DNA of 64,000 nucleotides, taken from NCBI RefSeq assembly GCF_000429505.1, contig NZ_AUBZ01000024.1, positions 1 to 64,000 of the forward strand, given 5' to 3'. Below the pieces are notes generated by a model. It did not search any database, was not told the DNA's origin, and saw only the letters and a program-made list of their open reading frames with translations. A program made the position numbers and the translations under genes. Origin of the DNA: Aliagarivorans taiwanensis DSM 22990 (GTDB lineage Bacteria > Pseudomonadota > Gammaproteobacteria > Enterobacterales > Celerinatantimonadaceae). Below, piece after piece: positions 27,701-36,677 of this stretch (positions are counted from its first letter, which is position 1; every line of letters begins with the position of its first letter).

Positions 27701-28426
27701 ATGACGAGAGCACCAACTACCCTTGCCGAAACAGGAAAAATAGCCAGCTTATTCAGCAAAGTTCCGCAAAATACCCAGGTTGATCTTCAGTTTACCAACG
27801 CCAGTAAATCCCGCCTCAGATGCAAGTTGCTGGGCTATGGGGTGAACCAAATGGTAATCCTACAAGTTCCGCAGCAGGCCAAGGTACGCTTTAAAGACCT
27901 GTTTGTGGAAGGGACTGGCATGGTGGCACGAACCATTGCCGAGAGCACCGCTGGCCAGTGCCTGGCGTTTCGCTCAGTAGTACTTCATCTTATCTACAAA
28001 CCCACGCTGATCCTGTTTATTAGCTATCCCAAGCAGCTACAGATCATCGATCTCCGTCATCAGCAGCGTTTTATCACCGAAGCACCGTGTACCCTCACTA
28101 CCCTTGCCGATGAGAAGTCGAGTGAGCGCGCGCCAGCCACGCTGCAAGGCTTACTGACCGACTACTCTGAGAAAGGCTGCCGCATCAAGCTGGAAGGCGC
28201 TAGCGAAGAGATTGGCAACCTCAAAGATCACTCACTGATCGTGAGCTTCGATAACCAGCAAGCCGGTGATAGCGACAAGCCTGAAAAGAGCTTTGTCTGC
28301 AGCGTGATCAATCAAACCATAGACGGCCATGGCCTGACCTTCCTCGGGTGCAAACTAGCAGAGGGGGAAACAGTTCCTTTGCAGGGCTCACCCCACGTTG
28401 AACTAAGCGATACAGCCGTCCAATAA
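27701..28426 (+). CDS. PilZ domain protein (YcgR-like, c-di-GMP binding)
   Basis: A 241-residue protein with a YcgR/PilZN-like N-terminal half (about residues 20-115) and a PilZ domain. The c-di-GMP-binding signature is seen as RHQQRF (R-x-x-x-R, about 126-131) and DYSEKGCRIKL (D-x-S-x-x-G, about 162-172). Proteins of this layout change motility or surface behaviour when c-di-GMP rises. A strong GGAGG site lies seven bases before the ATG. Its end overlaps the convergent PLP-enzyme gene by 24 bp. The target is unknown. Confidence 0.85.
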   Translation: MTRAPTTLAETGKIASLFSKVPQNTQVDLQFTNASKSRLRCKLLGYGVNQMVILQVPQQAKVRFKDLFVEGTGMVARTIAESTAGQCLAFRSVVLHLIYKPTLILFISYPKQLQIIDLRHQQRFITEAPCTLTTLADEKSSERAPATLQGLLTDYSEKGCRIKLEGASEEIGNLKDHSLIVSFDNQQAGDSDKPEKSFVCSVINQTIDGHGLTFLGCKLAEGETVPLQGSPHVELSDTAVQ

Positions 28427-29638
28427 GCGGCACAGCTCATCAACCTGCTGCGCCAAGGTATAGTGCATAAAGCCCAACCTTAGCACGCCTGGCTGCGGCG
28501 CAAGGCCCCACTGCTCCAACAGAGCCGGCGCATAGAAATGCCCGGCGCCGCAGTACACACCTTGCTCGCCCAACTGTTTGGCCAACTGATAGGGGGAATA
28601 CTGTGGGTGGCTAAGTGCAAAGGTGGGAGTGCGCAAGGCGCTATCGGCCAGCGGCAAGCCATAAAGCTGCCACTGTGGGCGCGCTTGTAACCAGCGGATA
28701 AAGCGCTCGCTTAAGCCCTGTTCGTGGGCACTAAACTGGGCATAGCTATCCACTAAGCGGGCACGCAGTCCTGCATCGCGCTCTCCCCACTGTGCTAAAT
28801 AGTCAATCGCGGCGCTCATCCCCGCGATCGCTGCAAAGCTCTGGGTGCCGGTTTCAAAACGCCCCGGGCCTAGATTAGTAGCGGCACTCACCCGATACGC
28901 CTCCAACTCGCTGAGCCAAGGCTCGGCCAAGTAGGCAAAGCCCAGATGCGGCCCGCAGAACTTATAGGCCGATCCAAACACCACGGCGCAGTCCAGCGCT
29001 TGTACATCCATCAGTTGGTGGGGCAGTAGGTGAACCGCATCGATGGCCAGCATCGCCCCTGCCGCGTTGGCCATCTCGGCGACCCGCGCCAGATTCACAA
29101 TAGAGCCACACACATTGGATGCGCCGCTCACCGCCAGCAGTTTCACCTTGGGGCTGAGCAACGCTTCGAGCTTGGCGTAGTCGAGCTGCCAGCCCTGTTT
29201 GTCCAGCCCCACGGTTATTACATCCACGCCCCGGTCCTGAGCGGCGCGCTGCCAGGAGCTGACGTTGGCAAAGTGATCGAGCTGGGTGACGATGATCTGA
29301 TCGCCGCGCCGCCAGCGCTGGCTGATCGCACGGCTGAGCTTAAACGCCAGCGAGCTCATATTCTGATCGAAGATAATCTGCGCCGGGGGCGCATTCAGCA
29401 GCGCCGCAGCACTAACTCGGCCCTGCTCGACAATCTGCCCCACCCGCTCGCTGCTGGCATAGGGGGCACCTAAATTGGCATTGCCGCCCTGCCAGTACTC
29501 GCTCATGGCCGCCAGCACCGACTGCGGCATCTGCGCCCCCCCGGGGCCATCGAAGAAGTAGGGGCAAAGCTCGCCTCTATCGCGGTGCGCCTGCACCACA
29601 GCAAGCTGTTGCCAGCAGGCTTCTGCACTATAGGGCAT
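28403..29638 (-). CDS. Cysteine desulfurase-like PLP enzyme (aminotransferase class V)
   Basis: A 411-residue fold-type I PLP protein. The likely PLP lysine is in FGSAYKFCGPHLGF (about residues 217-230), the Asp that contacts the pyridine nitrogen is in MLAIDAVHLLPHQ, and YFFDGPGGAQMPQSV is the usual N-terminal substrate region. The overall sequence fits the cysteine desulfurase-like branch (TIGR01976) rather than IscS/SufS, and no scaffold or Suf genes are nearby. It follows the 2OG-dioxygenase gene by 14 bp, so the two likely act together on an amino acid or related molecule. The substrate is unknown. Confidence 0.82.
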   Translation of the reverse strand: MPYSAEACWQQLAVVQAHRDRGELCPYFFDGPGGAQMPQSVLAAMSEYWQGGNANLGAPYASSERVGQIVEQGRVSAAALLNAPPAQIIFDQNMSSLAFKLSRAISQRWRRGDQIIVTQLDHFANVSSWQRAAQDRGVDVITVGLDKQGWQLDYAKLEALLSPKVKLLAVSGASNVCGSIVNLARVAEMANAAGAMLAIDAVHLLPHQLMDVQALDCAVVFGSAYKFCGPHLGFAYLAEPWLSELEAYRVSAATNLGPGRFETGTQSFAAIAGMSAAIDYLAQWGERDAGLRARLVDSYAQFSAHEQGLSERFIRWLQARPQWQLYGLPLADSALRTPTFALSHPQYSPYQLAKQLGEQGVYCGAGHFYAPALLEQWGLAPQPGVLRLGFMHYTLAQQVDELCRLLDGCIA

Positions 29639-29652
29639 GTACCGTCCTCGCT

Positions 29653-30288
29653 TTAGTCTTTTGCAGTCAGTACGAATACGTCCATGTAGGCCGGTTCGCG
29701 CTCATCACAGGCTGTTATCGGCGTGGCGTAGTGCCACAGCTGATGATCATCGAGGATCGCCACATCGCCATCTTGCAGGGTCAGCGCCATAATCGGCTGG
29801 GCGTTGCGCTCACGAAACACCATAAAATCACCACCCTCGATGTTGTGTCGATGGATGCCGATCACCGCGATATGGTCAAAGCCATCTTGGTGCACTCCCT
29901 CGGGCGCCACCGGCGTATGCTCATTGATCGCCACAATGCGGATCTGGTGCACCTCAATCACATGATCGCGGGCCAGCTCATGGGCCTCCAAAAACAGCTC
30001 ACACATCTCTTTTAGGCCATCACTGGCCACCGTCTCTGGCTCGAGTGGCTCGAAGTGGCGCACCACATCACCTTGGAAATGGTTCACATCGGTGCTTTGT
30101 ACAAAGTCGCTCTCGGGCAAGGCCAGCAAGCGCTCGCCGCACAGTTGCACCATTGAGTAACGGCGCAGCCGATAAGCGCCATCGGCATGGTCGGTATGGG
30201 GCAGATGAAAGAACGAAGGGATCAGCTCAACCACGGCGTTATCGCTTAAGTGATTGAGCTGTAACAGGCTATTGGCATGAGTAATCAT
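29653..30288 (-). CDS. 2-oxoglutarate/Fe(II) dioxygenase (amino-acid hydroxylase-like)
   Basis: A 211-residue protein of the 2OG-Fe dioxygenase family that includes the L-isoleucine dioxygenase and BsmA group. The iron facial triad is visible as H-x-D in EGVHQDGFDHIAVIG (about residues 132-146) and a distal His in DDHQLWHYATPI, followed by an Arg (EREPAYMDVF) placed to bind 2-oxoglutarate. EGGDFMVFRE also fits the family. Known members hydroxylate free amino acids. AGGAGTGACCCT before the ATG is a strong ribosome binding site. It is first gene of a pair with the PLP enzyme. Confidence 0.85.
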   Translation of the reverse strand: MITHANSLLQLNHLSDNAVVELIPSFFHLPHTDHADGAYRLRRYSMVQLCGERLLALPESDFVQSTDVNHFQGDVVRHFEPLEPETVASDGLKEMCELFLEAHELARDHVIEVHQIRIVAINEHTPVAPEGVHQDGFDHIAVIGIHRHNIEGGDFMVFRERNAQPIMALTLQDGDVAILDDHQLWHYATPITACDEREPAYMDVFVLTAKD

Positions 30289-30670
30289 AGGGTCACTCCT
30301 ACTAAGGCATTCAGCCTCAGATTAGTAATCGATACTATTGTTTGACCGCACCACCGCACAAAACGTGGCATAAACCAATCAATTTGGAACTTTACGCCGA
30401 GCAGATATTAATCTGCAGCCCGTTCATCCAAATTGTAACAATTAGCCAGCCAGACTTTTCCGACTCTCACTAAGAGCTTTGCAACAGCTTGTTTTCATGA
30501 GGAAAAATAACAGCATATTTAGCTGTCATCGCGACAGTTATCACTACTCACTCACTACCTAGCCACAGATAACTCCAAGCTGAAGACAATCTCACGCTTT
30601 AAGGCTTGAGCTCATCCCACACTCAACTAACCTTGCATGAGTAAGGTATTGATTTTGGAAGAGATAGCCG
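30289..30670. other. Divergent intergenic region
   Basis: About 380 bp between the divergent dioxygenase and SDR genes. It should hold promoters for both. I see no tRNA, terminator or clear operator. An ATG at 30637 opens only a short out-of-frame reading into the SDR gene. Confidence 0.5.
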
Positions 30671-32137
30671 ATGCCAACCAGCAAAGCGCGCGAGCACTAC
30701 CTACAGGGAAAAATTCTGGTTTTAGGGGCCAGTGGCTATATTGGCAGCCACCTACTGCCCTATTTGCTGGCACAAAACTATCAGTTGCGAGCGGCCTGTC
30801 GCCACCCAGAGAACCTGCCGCTGGCCGATCATCACGCGTTGGAGCGCTGTCACTGCAATGCCCTCGACCCGCAAAGCCTGAGCAACGCGCTGCAAGGGGT
30901 GAAGCAGGTGATCTACCTGATCCACAGCATGAGCGATGGCAAAGGCTATGCCGAGCGTGACCGGGTAGCTGCGCGCAACCTGGCCTTGGCGGCGCACCAA
31001 GCCGGAGTGGAACATATCGTCTACTTGGGCTCACTCACCGCCGATGCTACCCGCTCCACCCACCTGCGCTCGCGCGAGCAAACCGGCGAGGCGCTGCACA
31101 GCACCGGCATCAAAGTAACCGAGATCCGCGCACCGATCATTATCGGCCCCGGCTCTGCGCCCTTTGAGGTGATCCGCGATGTGGTCAATCACCTGCCCTT
31201 CGGCATCCTGCCCAAGCAGATGCACTCTAGTTCGTCACCGATTGCGCTGGAGAACTTGCTGGCTTATATGAGTGCCACCCTCGATACCCCGGCAATGCAG
31301 GGCCTAACCTTGGATATCGCCGGGCCGCAGAAGCTCAGCTATGTGGAGCTGATGCAGGCCTACGCCGACCACCTGAACAAGCCGTTTCGCAGCATTGTGT
31401 TGCCCAATATTCCAATCCAGTTGATGCGCCTGTTTGTGCCGCTGCTGACCAGCGCGCCGCCAGGGATCATCCGCGCGCTGCTCGGTGGCCTGTATCACGA
31501 CATTCAATCGGAGCCCTCGCTGGCACAAAAGCTCTACCCGCAACAGCTGTTGTCGTTGGAGCAAGCCTTCGAGCAAACCGATAACTACGAAGCCCAGCAA
31601 CAAGACAGCCTAAGCTGGTACCATGGCAATATGATCTACCGACTGCACAACAATCGAAACGCCTACTATGGCGAGGCGATCCACGTCTGTCACAGCGCCA
31701 AGGCAACACCCGCGCAGATCTGGCAGGTACTGCGCAAACTTGGCGGCCACCACGGCTACTACTATCTTGATCTGTTCTGGCAAATGCGCGGCTGGATCGA
31801 CCGCTTATTTGGCGGTGAGGGCCTACGCCGCTATCGGGAGAATCCCATCGAGCTATTTAGCGGCGAGGTGTTGGATAACTGGTTAATCAAAGAGGCGCGC
31901 CGCGAAAAGCGGCTGTTTATGCAGTTTTTGATGCGCTCACCGGGCGCTGGCTGCTTGGAGTTCAGCATCGACCCGGAACCAGACGGCCATAGCCGCCTGT
32001 CGATTACCGCCTACTGGCATCCCAAAGGGCTATGGGGTCGACTGTATTGGATCTTGTTCAAACCCGCCCACCTGATCCTGTTTCACGGGATGATTAAAAC
32101 CATCCTTAAGCAGGCGGCCAAGGCGCCTAAGCCTTAG
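30671..32137 (+). CDS. NAD(P)-dependent SDR/epimerase fused to a DUF2867-like domain
   Basis: A 488-residue protein. The N-terminal half (about residues 12-300) is an atypical SDR with the dinucleotide motif VLGASGYIGSHLLPYLLAQ (G-x-x-G-x-x-G) and the IYLIHSMSDGKGYAERDRVAARN segment. The C-terminal part (about 335-480: IHVCHSAKATPAQIWQVLRK and WHPKGLWGRLYWI) resembles DUF2867, a START-like fold. This fusion is widespread but uncharacterised. GGAAG precedes the ATG. Its stop overlaps the stop of the convergent MFS gene by four bases. Confidence 0.82.
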   Translation: MPTSKAREHYLQGKILVLGASGYIGSHLLPYLLAQNYQLRAACRHPENLPLADHHALERCHCNALDPQSLSNALQGVKQVIYLIHSMSDGKGYAERDRVAARNLALAAHQAGVEHIVYLGSLTADATRSTHLRSREQTGEALHSTGIKVTEIRAPIIIGPGSAPFEVIRDVVNHLPFGILPKQMHSSSSPIALENLLAYMSATLDTPAMQGLTLDIAGPQKLSYVELMQAYADHLNKPFRSIVLPNIPIQLMRLFVPLLTSAPPGIIRALLGGLYHDIQSEPSLAQKLYPQQLLSLEQAFEQTDNYEAQQQDSLSWYHGNMIYRLHNNRNAYYGEAIHVCHSAKATPAQIWQVLRKLGGHHGYYYLDLFWQMRGWIDRLFGGEGLRRYRENPIELFSGEVLDNWLIKEARREKRLFMQFLMRSPGAGCLEFSIDPEPDGHSRLSITAYWHPKGLWGRLYWILFKPAHLILFHGMIKTILKQAAKAPKP

Positions 32138-33351
32138 CCATCATGACAGGCCAAGGCCTGCACCGCCCGCTGCCCCCACAATTGGGCGAGTAAGCCCGCC
32201 GAGCCACACAGCAAAAAGCCCAGTACCAGCGGTGTCACGTTAGTGGTGATATTGGCGCCAATCAGCGCGCCAATGGGGATCGCAATCAAGGTCGACAGGC
32301 TGGCAACAATCGCCGACCCCAAGCCCGCTAGCGCGCCCAAGGGCTCCATAGCCAGTGAGTTGAGGTTGCCGAACAAGATCCCCACCGAGAAGAACACCAG
32401 CACCATATAGCCCATCAGCAGCCACAGCGGCGGCAGTTCGGCCAGCAGCAACAGTACAATCAGGAACAGAGCACTCAAACCAATCACCGCGATCAGCGCC
32501 CCGCGCACCAACGGCCGCATCCCCAGCTTGGTCACCAGCTGGCCATTGACCAGCGAAGCAGCCCCCACCGAGCAGGCCGCTACCGCAAACAGCACACCGA
32601 ACATCGCGCCCATATCGTAGAGCTTGATATAGATGATCGATGCCGAGTTGAGGTAGGCCATAAACACACCGAAGATCAGCCCCGACAGCACGGTGTAACT
32701 GACCGCCTGCGGCTGGGTGAAGAAAAAGCGAAAGCCCTCGCCGATACTGGCAAGCGACAGTGGTCGGCGCTTCGCCTTGTCCAGTGTCTCTTCAAGGCCA
32801 AAGCTAAACCACAGCGCCACAATCGCCCCGGCACAGAACAGCACACCGAAGATCCAGCGCCAGCCCGCCAGATGCATCACCACCTGCCCCAAACTAGGCG
32901 CGAAGATCGGAATCAAGATAAACACCGAGAAGATCACCGACATCACCTTAGCCATCGCCTCGCCCTGCAGCTTATCGCGCACAATCGCCACCGTGAGCAC
33001 CCTTGGCGCCGCCGCCCCCATGCCTTGGATCAGTCGCCCGGCAATCAGTAGCTCAAAGCTCGGCGCCAGAAAACACAGCAGTGCCCCGCTACAAAACAGC
33101 AAATAGCCCAGCGCAATCGGCCCTTTACGACCAAAGCGGTCTGACACTGGCCCATAGAACAGCTGCCCCACCGCCATGCCAATAAACACCGCCGTGACCA
33201 CCCACTGGGACTGGTTTTTGTTTTCCAGCTGATATTCAGCGGCAATATCTAGCAGCGCGGGCAGCATCATATCGATAGCCAGCGCAGCCATCGACATCAT
33301 CATGGCCATCAAGACCACCAAAGAGATAGGAGGGGAGCTTCGGTTAGGCAC
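32134..33351 (-). CDS. MFS drug-resistance transporter (Bcr/CflA family)
   Basis: A 405-residue inner-membrane antiporter with about twelve helices. N-terminal ALAIDMMLPALLDIAAEY (Asp in helix 1) and GQLFYGPVSDRFGRKGPIALG (motif A) identify the DHA1 Bcr/CflA branch of drug:proton antiporters; LTVAIVRDKLQGEAMAKVMS matches the R-D segment in helix 4-5 of that branch. The start is GTG at 33351 with AAGGA eight bases upstream. The substrate is unknown. It is divergent from recN. Confidence 0.88.
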   Translation of the reverse strand: MPNRSSPPISLVVLMAMMMSMAALAIDMMLPALLDIAAEYQLENKNQSQWVVTAVFIGMAVGQLFYGPVSDRFGRKGPIALGYLLFCSGALLCFLAPSFELLIAGRLIQGMGAAAPRVLTVAIVRDKLQGEAMAKVMSVIFSVFILIPIFAPSLGQVVMHLAGWRWIFGVLFCAGAIVALWFSFGLEETLDKAKRRPLSLASIGEGFRFFFTQPQAVSYTVLSGLIFGVFMAYLNSASIIYIKLYDMGAMFGVLFAVAACSVGAASLVNGQLVTKLGMRPLVRGALIAVIGLSALFLIVLLLLAELPPLWLLMGYMVLVFFSVGILFGNLNSLAMEPLGALAGLGSAIVASLSTLIAIPIGALIGANITTNVTPLVLGFLLCGSAGLLAQLWGQRAVQALACHDG

Positions 33352-33498
33352 AACAGGATCCTTTAAATTTAATGCGCGTGTTATAGCATACTCCGGTGTG
33401 CGCTCGCATGGCTTGCGCGAAACACCGCTAAATAGTGATTATCCAACTCGGATATACCCGAACCCGGCTGATTTAACCTTGCACAGTTTCCAACCAAC

Positions 33499-33533
33499 CT
33501 GTATGGTTATACAGCTACTGTATTTTTACACAG
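33499..33533 (+). promoter_or_regulatory. Two tandem LexA (SOS) boxes before recN
   Basis: CTGTATGGTTATACAG (33499-33514) and CTGTATTTTTACACAG (33518-33533) both fit the LexA consensus CTGT-N8-ACAG exactly in their outer bases. They lie three bases apart and end nine bases before the recN start, so recN should be tightly repressed and induced by DNA damage. Confidence 0.93.
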
Positions 33534-33541
33534 GTATGGTT

Positions 33542-35206
33542 ATGTTAACGCAGCTGACGGTCCAAAATTTTGCCATCGTACGTTTTCTTGAACTCGATTT
33601 TCACCGTGGGATGACCACCATTACCGGCGAAACCGGCGCCGGTAAATCCATCGCTATCGACGCCCTCGGCTTGTGCCTGGGCAGCCGCGCCGAGGCCGCC
33701 ATGGTTCGCCCGGGTGCCGATAAAGCCGAGATCAGCGTACAGTTCGATATCGAGCAAAACCCACAGGCCCAGCTGTGGCTTCAACAGAATGAACTGGATA
33801 GTGACAGTGAGTGCATACTACGCCGTGTAGTCACTAAAGAAGGCCGCTCCAAAGCCTATGTTAACGGCACCGCGGTACCGCTGGCCCAGCTAAAGAACCT
33901 CGGCCAATACCTTATCAGCATCCACGGCCAACACGCCCATCATCAGCTACTTAAACCGGCGCAGCAGCTGCATATCGTTGACCAATACGCCAGCCATCAA
34001 AGCCTGTTAGAACAGGTAAAACAGCGCTATCAACACTGGAAGCAGCTACGTAACGAACAGGCCCAAGCCAAACAGCAGCAACAAGAGCTGGAAGCCCAGC
34101 GCCAACTGTTGGAATACCAAGTACAGGAACTGGACGAGTTCGCTTTGGGCGAAGGCGAGTACCAGCAAATCGAGCAAGATCACCAGCGTCTGTCTAACAC
34201 CACCGAGCTGCAGCAACAGAGCCAACAACTGTTGCAGCTGCTGGCCCAAGACGAACAGCTAAACGTGAACGACATGCTCAATCAGGCCTGTCGCAGCATC
34301 AGTCAGCTCTGCGAGCTCGACCCAAAACTGGAAGAGCTAAGCAACCTATTGCACGAAGCCCAACTGCAGCTCGACGACGCCAGCCATCAGCTCAGCCACT
34401 ACAGCGAAAATCTTGACTACGACCCGGAAGCGTTTAACGAGCTTGAAGCGCGCCTGTCTCAAGCGCTCGATCTCGCCCGCAAACATCAGGTTCGCCCCGA
34501 ACAGCTACCCGAACACCACGCCCAGCTAGCCGACAAGCTCACCCAGCTTAACCAACAAGGCGAGCGCCTCGAAGGCTTAGACCAAGAGATCGAGCAGGCC
34601 TGGCAGCACTACCTCAAACTGGCACAAAAGCTCTCCAAAAGCCGTCAACGCAATGCCAAAGAGCTGGCCAACCGCATCTGCCAGGAAATCCGCAAGCTCA
34701 GCATGCCCAAGGCCCAATGCCAGTTTGCAGTGGTCAGCGATGAGACGCAGGCAAACAGCAACGGTATCGACAAGCTTGAGCTGCAAGTAAGCACCAACCC
34801 CGGCCAACCACTGCAGGCTATGGATAAGGTCGCCTCAGGCGGTGAGCTATCGCGTATCGGCTTGGCGATTCAGGTTATTTGTTCGTCGTCGATGCTCAGC
34901 CCCACCCTTATCTTCGATGAGGTGGATGTGGGTATTAGCGGGCCAACTGCCGCCGTGGTTGGCAGTATGCTTCGCCAGCTCGGCCAACAAAGCCAGATCC
35001 TCTGTGTAACCCACCTGCCGCAGGTCGCCGGCCATGGCCACCAACAGATGTTGGTGCAAAAACAACAGGGCCGAAACAACACCGAAACCAGTATGGTGGC
35101 GCTCAACCCGGACCAACGCATCACCGAGCTGGCCCGCCTGTTAGCCGGCGACGCCATTACCGATTCGGCCTTGGCAAATGCCCGCGAGCTGCTGGTTCAG
35201 GACTAA
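33542..35206 (+). CDS. recN: DNA repair protein RecN
   Basis: A 554-residue SMC-like ATPase that helps repair double-strand breaks. Walker A is GETGAGKSIAIDALGL near residues 31-46 and the signature/Walker B regions are KVASGGELSRIGLAIQVI and PTLIFDEVDVGISG in the C-terminal third. Between them lies a long Gln/Glu-rich coiled coil (about 150-370). The ATG at 33542 gives the family N-terminus MLTQLTVQNFAIV; the longer open frame upstream would run across the LexA boxes and is not coding. It is followed by a terminator and bamE, as in E. coli. Confidence 0.97.
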   Translation: MLTQLTVQNFAIVRFLELDFHRGMTTITGETGAGKSIAIDALGLCLGSRAEAAMVRPGADKAEISVQFDIEQNPQAQLWLQQNELDSDSECILRRVVTKEGRSKAYVNGTAVPLAQLKNLGQYLISIHGQHAHHQLLKPAQQLHIVDQYASHQSLLEQVKQRYQHWKQLRNEQAQAKQQQQELEAQRQLLEYQVQELDEFALGEGEYQQIEQDHQRLSNTTELQQQSQQLLQLLAQDEQLNVNDMLNQACRSISQLCELDPKLEELSNLLHEAQLQLDDASHQLSHYSENLDYDPEAFNELEARLSQALDLARKHQVRPEQLPEHHAQLADKLTQLNQQGERLEGLDQEIEQAWQHYLKLAQKLSKSRQRNAKELANRICQEIRKLSMPKAQCQFAVVSDETQANSNGIDKLELQVSTNPGQPLQAMDKVASGGELSRIGLAIQVICSSSMLSPTLIFDEVDVGISGPTAAVVGSMLRQLGQQSQILCVTHLPQVAGHGHQQMLVQKQQGRNNTETSMVALNPDQRITELARLLAGDAITDSALANARELLVQD

Positions 35207-35251
35207 GTCTTTTCACCCAAGCAAGCATTTCTACCTGCAACAATGCGAATC

Positions 35252-35286
35252 GGAGCCGGGTTCTCAAAGATCCGGCTTCTTTTTCT
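35252..35286 (+). terminator. Rho-independent terminator of recN
   Basis: AGCCGG (35254-35259) pairs with CCGGCT (35272-35277), followed by TTCTTTTTC. Confidence 0.8.
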
Positions 35287-35337
35287 AGGCGCGCTTGGTT
35301 ATGATTGCCCACCTAAGTAAAGGAGCAACTCACCGTT

Positions 35338-35697
35338 ATGCGCAATTTCGCTAAACTTTGTATTCTCGTGTTAGGCCTAGGCGGCCTGGCTGGCTGTTCA
35401 GCGTTCGACTGGATGGTGTACAAAATCGACATCCCCCAAGGCAACTACATCGACAACGCCAAAGTTGAACAACTGCGTATCAACATGACCAAAGAGCAAG
35501 TGCGCTTCGTACTGGGTACCCCAATGCTGGTCGACACCTTCGACAAAGAGCGTTGGTACTACATCTACAGCTATCAAGAAGGCAACGGCAAATACGAGCG
35601 CCGCGACCTGATGGTACAGTTTGTCGGCAACCATCTTGCACTGGTGGAAGGCGACTACGAACTGAGCCCCGACTTTATGACTCCGCTGGATAGCTAG
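35338..35697 (+). CDS. bamE: Outer-membrane assembly lipoprotein BamE
   Basis: A 119-residue lipoprotein of the BAM complex that stabilises BamA-BamD during outer-membrane protein insertion. The signal peptide ends in LAGC (Cys20). The body has the SmpA/OmlA signature: VEQLRINMTKEQVRFVLGTP, then DTFDKERWYYIYSYQ. It stands between recN and the rnfH-ratA pair, the conserved gammaproteobacterial position, with its own terminator. Confidence 0.96.
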   Translation: MRNFAKLCILVLGLGGLAGCSAFDWMVYKIDIPQGNYIDNAKVEQLRINMTKEQVRFVLGTPMLVDTFDKERWYYIYSYQEGNGKYERRDLMVQFVGNHLALVEGDYELSPDFMTPLDS

Positions 35698-35730
35698 TCA
35701 GCCCCTTCGCCTAAGACATTGCTAAATATG

Positions 35731-35766
35731 AAAAAAGCTTGGTTAATCCAAGCTTTTTTCTTTTCG
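35731..35766 (+). terminator. Rho-independent terminator of bamE
   Basis: AAAAAAGCTTGG pairs with CCAAGCTTTTTT around TTAAT, followed by CTTTTC. Confidence 0.92.
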
Positions 35767-35831
35767 CGACAATTGATAAGCTGACACTGTTTTGATTTAT
35801 TAGTTACCTTATCAAGGAAGATGTAGTAGCA

Positions 35832-36278
35832 ATGAATCTCGTAAAAATCGCTCTATTAGCCACCGCTCTAGGCCTTACCGGATGCGCCACCACCAACGAC
35901 AGCAAGCTCGCTGAAGCGGTCGATGCCTATCCCAATCAACTCGATGCCAACTACCTGGCAAGCTTCTCCCGCAACATCGCGGAGGAGTGCACGGAAAGAC
36001 GCTACGGAACCTACAGCGCCGACACCAACTTCAAATGTGAGGTGGTCGGTAGCCTGTTTGTCGTTACCCACACCTTAAAAAACCGCCGCTGGGAATGGTT
36101 CCCAGAAGCAGGAGCAAGCGTTACCTCCGAGGTTATGGATTACGTATGCAGCCAAAGCTATACCAGAGCGTTCTTGGAGCAAGGCGGCGGTGTAGTCGTC
36201 GATCTCAGGGGCCAAAATGGCTTTGTCGGCAATGTTAAAACCTTGAAGATTGCCCAAGCTAAGCCAACAAGCCACTAA
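35832..36278 (+). CDS. Small predicted lipoprotein of unknown function
   Basis: A 148-residue protein beginning with a lipoprotein signal peptide and lipobox LTGC (Cys18). The mature part has three further cysteines (AEECTER, FKCEV, YVCSQ) and no motif I recognise. It is not part of the recN-bamE-smpB block in E. coli, so it is lineage-specific here. It has its own terminator and probably its own promoter. Confidence 0.7.
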   Translation: MNLVKIALLATALGLTGCATTNDSKLAEAVDAYPNQLDANYLASFSRNIAEECTERRYGTYSADTNFKCEVVGSLFVVTHTLKNRRWEWFPEAGASVTSEVMDYVCSQSYTRAFLEQGGGVVVDLRGQNGFVGNVKTLKIAQAKPTSH

Positions 36279-36308
36279 AAAGCCGGGGCTAACCCGGCTT
36301 TTTCATTT
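36277..36308. terminator. Terminator between the lipoprotein gene and rnfH
   Basis: AAAAGCCGGG pairs with CCCGGCTTTT around GCTAA, followed by TTTCATTT. The A-run on the other side may also help end the convergent rnfH transcript. Confidence 0.88.
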
Positions 36309-36330
36309 CTACAGCGTCTAGCGCTTGCAG

Positions 36331-36675
36331 TTAAACCTTCTGGCTGCCTTTCTTGGGCCTGCCGCCAGTCACCTTACTGGCGCGACCTTCCTCTTTGGCT
36401 CGCTCCGCACGCAGCTTACGCAACTCTTTCGGGTCGGCAATCAAGGGGCGATAGATCTCGATGCGGTCCCCGTCTTTTAGCTGCTGATTCAGCTTCGCCG
36501 CGCGACTAAAGATGCCTACGCTGGCGTTTGCTGGGTCAATCTCAGGAAAGTACTCGCAAATCCCCGATTGCACAATGGCCTGCTCAATGGTGGTGCCTTC
36601 ATCCACGCTCACTGCCAGCAGTTGTTGCTCATGGGGCAAGGCATACACCACTTCAATAGAAATCTGTTTACTCAT
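36331..36675 (-). CDS. rnfH: RnfH-family ubiquitin-like protein (RatB)
   Basis: A 114-residue protein with the ubiquitin-like RnfH fold: [18 protein letters not shown], then [11 protein letters not shown] and [19 protein letters not shown], all conserved. Its exact function is unknown; E. coli pairs it with RatA. ATG at 36675 is preferred; a GTG one codon earlier (36678) would overlap the ratA stop by one base. The tail is very basic ([13 protein letters not shown]). It is co-transcribed after ratA. Confidence 0.92.
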   Translation of the reverse strand: MSKQISIEVVYALPHEQQLLAVSVDEGTTIEQAIVQSGICEYFPEIDPANASVGIFSRAAKLNQQLKDGDRIEIYRPLIADPKELRKLRAERAKEEGRASKVTGGRPKKGSQKV

Positions 36676-36677
36676 CA

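Noticed and set aside
33302-33541. Extension of recN upstream to 33302
   Set aside because: It would run through the divergent MFS start and both LexA boxes. The family N-terminus MLTQLTVQNFAIV starts at 33542.
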